In this document: piece after piece, positions 63,231 to 64,000 of the stretch
Numbering within the stretch: position 1 is the first letter of the stretch
How the letters are laid out: every line of letters starts with the position of its first letter
NCBI RefSeq assembly: GCF_024700075.1
Contig: NZ_JAJONE010000001.1
Coordinates: forward strand, 2,260,001 to 2,324,000
Origin: Hymenobacter sp. J193
Lineage (GTDB): Bacteria; Bacteroidota; Bacteroidia; Cytophagales; Hymenobacteraceae
Reading direction: 5' to 3'
Length of the DNA stretch: 64,000 bases
Made by a program: the position numbers and the translations under genes
Notes under the pieces: generated by a model
Told to the model about the DNA's origin: nothing
Database searches by the model: none
The model's input: only the letters and a program-made list of their open reading frames with translations

Positions 63231-64000
63231 TTATTTCGTCGCTTTGTATTCTTCTCTGATCCACCGAATAGCTCGCGGCACTACTTCGGTAGACTTGAGC
63301 GTCTCATCGGGGGCTATTGAGTGGCCATACCGTACCAGGCGGCGGTCCGCGAATACGACGTTTGTCAGTAGGAGAACGGACCCATCGGATAAATAAAACC
63401 GGCCTCTGCCGGTGGACACCCCGCAAGTGGCCGCCCCAAAGCTTCGGGTATGCTTTCGGGCTTTGAAGGCGATGGCAACGGCCTCGCCCGAACTAGCCGT
63501 TAGGGTATCGGTCAGCACGGCCACTACCGGGTTGGCAGACTTCAACATGTAGTAATTGGCGGTTTCGGCCTCTATGTCACCGTTCGCCAATGCCTTGCCC
63601 TTTTCGTATCGCCACGCGGTTTTGGTATTATTCGCGTCAACAGAATAGCCGAGCGTATCTTCTCCCAAAATCGGTCCTACCCCCACAAGCATCGGCCACA
63701 TATTCCCGCCCATATTCCCTCTTAAATCCACGATCCAGCCTTTTAACTCTGGCTTATCCCGCTCCTTTATTTGGGTTAGCACGTTGGTTATATACGCGTC
63801 CAGCTTTTCCTGACTACCGACAACCCAAGGAATTCGGATGTAGCCTATGTCCTCAGGAACCGGCTCATCGGGGTATGGTGAGAATAGCTTAGCGAGGGGT
63901 ATTTTGGTGCCCTTCACCGGGTGCGCATAATAAAACTGTGTGTGCTTATCGCCCAGGGCCACGATGGCAAATTCAACCGCTGGATAGGCCTGCTCAATAG
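63231..64000 (-). CDS. S41-family peptidase, N-terminus beyond the window edge
   Basis: The frame is open to base 64000, giving 256 codons of the C-terminal part of a tail-specific-protease-type enzyme. GYIRIPWVVG leads the core; WIVDLRGNMGGNMWPM is the S41 oxyanion-region signature and TLTASSGEAVAIAFK carries the nucleophile Ser in the ASSGE motif. The GTG at 63960-63962 is not likely to be the start, since the conserved-looking sequence AIVALGDKHTQFY continues across it. Substrate unknown. Confidence 0.88.
   Translation of the reverse strand, partial: IEQAYPAVEFAIVALGDKHTQFYYAHPVKGTKIPLAKLFSPYPDEPVPEDIGYIRIPWVVGSQEKLDAYITNVLTQIKERDKPELKGWIVDLRGNMGGNMWPMLVGVGPILGEDTLGYSVDANNTKTAWRYEKGKALANGDIEAETANYYMLKSANPVVAVLTDTLTASSGEAVAIAFKARKHTRSFGAATCGVSTGRGRFYLSDGSVLLLTNVVFADRRLVRYGHSIAPDETLKSTEVVPRAIRWIREEYKATK

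Overview
The window looks like chromosomal DNA from a high-GC member of the Bacteroidota, most likely Hymenobacter or a close relative in the Cytophagales. Support comes from Bacteroidota-only families (DUF4270 lipoprotein, SbsA-type Ig lipoprotein, a GT5-only glycogen synthase-like protein, a DksA-like protein without its zinc cysteines), Bacteroidota-type promoters (TTG, about 19-20 nt, TAnnTTTG), weak ribosome binding sites and high GC. The species assignment is inference from gene content; no rRNA or tRNA gene is visible. I see no prophage, insertion sequence, CRISPR array or plasmid module.

Layout. 1-5 kb, minus strand: acyl-CoA dehydrogenase (cut by the edge), membrane Zn peptidase, heptose-1-P adenylyltransferase (rfaE2), a flippase-like membrane protein, panD and panC. 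5-9.3 kb, plus: GT5 protein, DUF4270 lipoprotein, glmS. 9.3-14.6 kb: 3HCDH-domain protein, RidA, a pentapeptide-repeat protein, gltX, an AIM24-family protein. 14.6-31.6 kb, almost all minus: GH3-family enzyme, lptB, M61 peptidase, recJ, a TPR protein, a PpiD-like foldase, lptC, a FadL-like outer membrane protein, coaX, a pseudouridine synthase with a 365-residue disordered tail, a DksA-like regulator. 31.8-42 kb: ribH, TPR membrane protein, pdhA, recF, DUF721 protein, thioesterase, small HTH regulator, GDPD, rhomboid, prenyl synthase, TonB-like protein. 42-60 kb: rnr, a fused dipeptide-type ABC ATPase, lspA, ileS, MMPL/RND exporter, glyS, phosphate transporter. 60-64 kb: Ig-like lipoprotein, methyltransferase, S41 peptidase (cut by the edge).

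Themes. Many genes serve the envelope: LPS core heptose (rfaE2) and LPS transport (lptB, lptC), lipoprotein maturation (lspA), periplasmic folding (PpiD-like), amino-sugar supply (glmS). CoA supply is represented by panC, panD and coaX.

Most striking non-coding features. (1) The gap at 59,593-60,318 holds a dense cluster of DnaA-box-like nonamers beside a T/A-rich tract, with satellite boxes at 58,300-58,488. It is a strong oriC candidate. A parS-like 16-mer lies 23 kb away at 36,938, and about 70 percent of genes to the left point away from the proposed origin. (2) At least seven intergenic elements share one architecture but not one sequence: a 7- or 8-bp word repeated in tandem, then an inverted copy of the same array. 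(3) Longer dispersed palindromic repeats of another family occur at four places. (4) Five genes are broken by a single-base shift, each in a homopolymer run, which points to sequencing error, although one site is exactly a dnaX-type A AAA AAG slippery heptamer.
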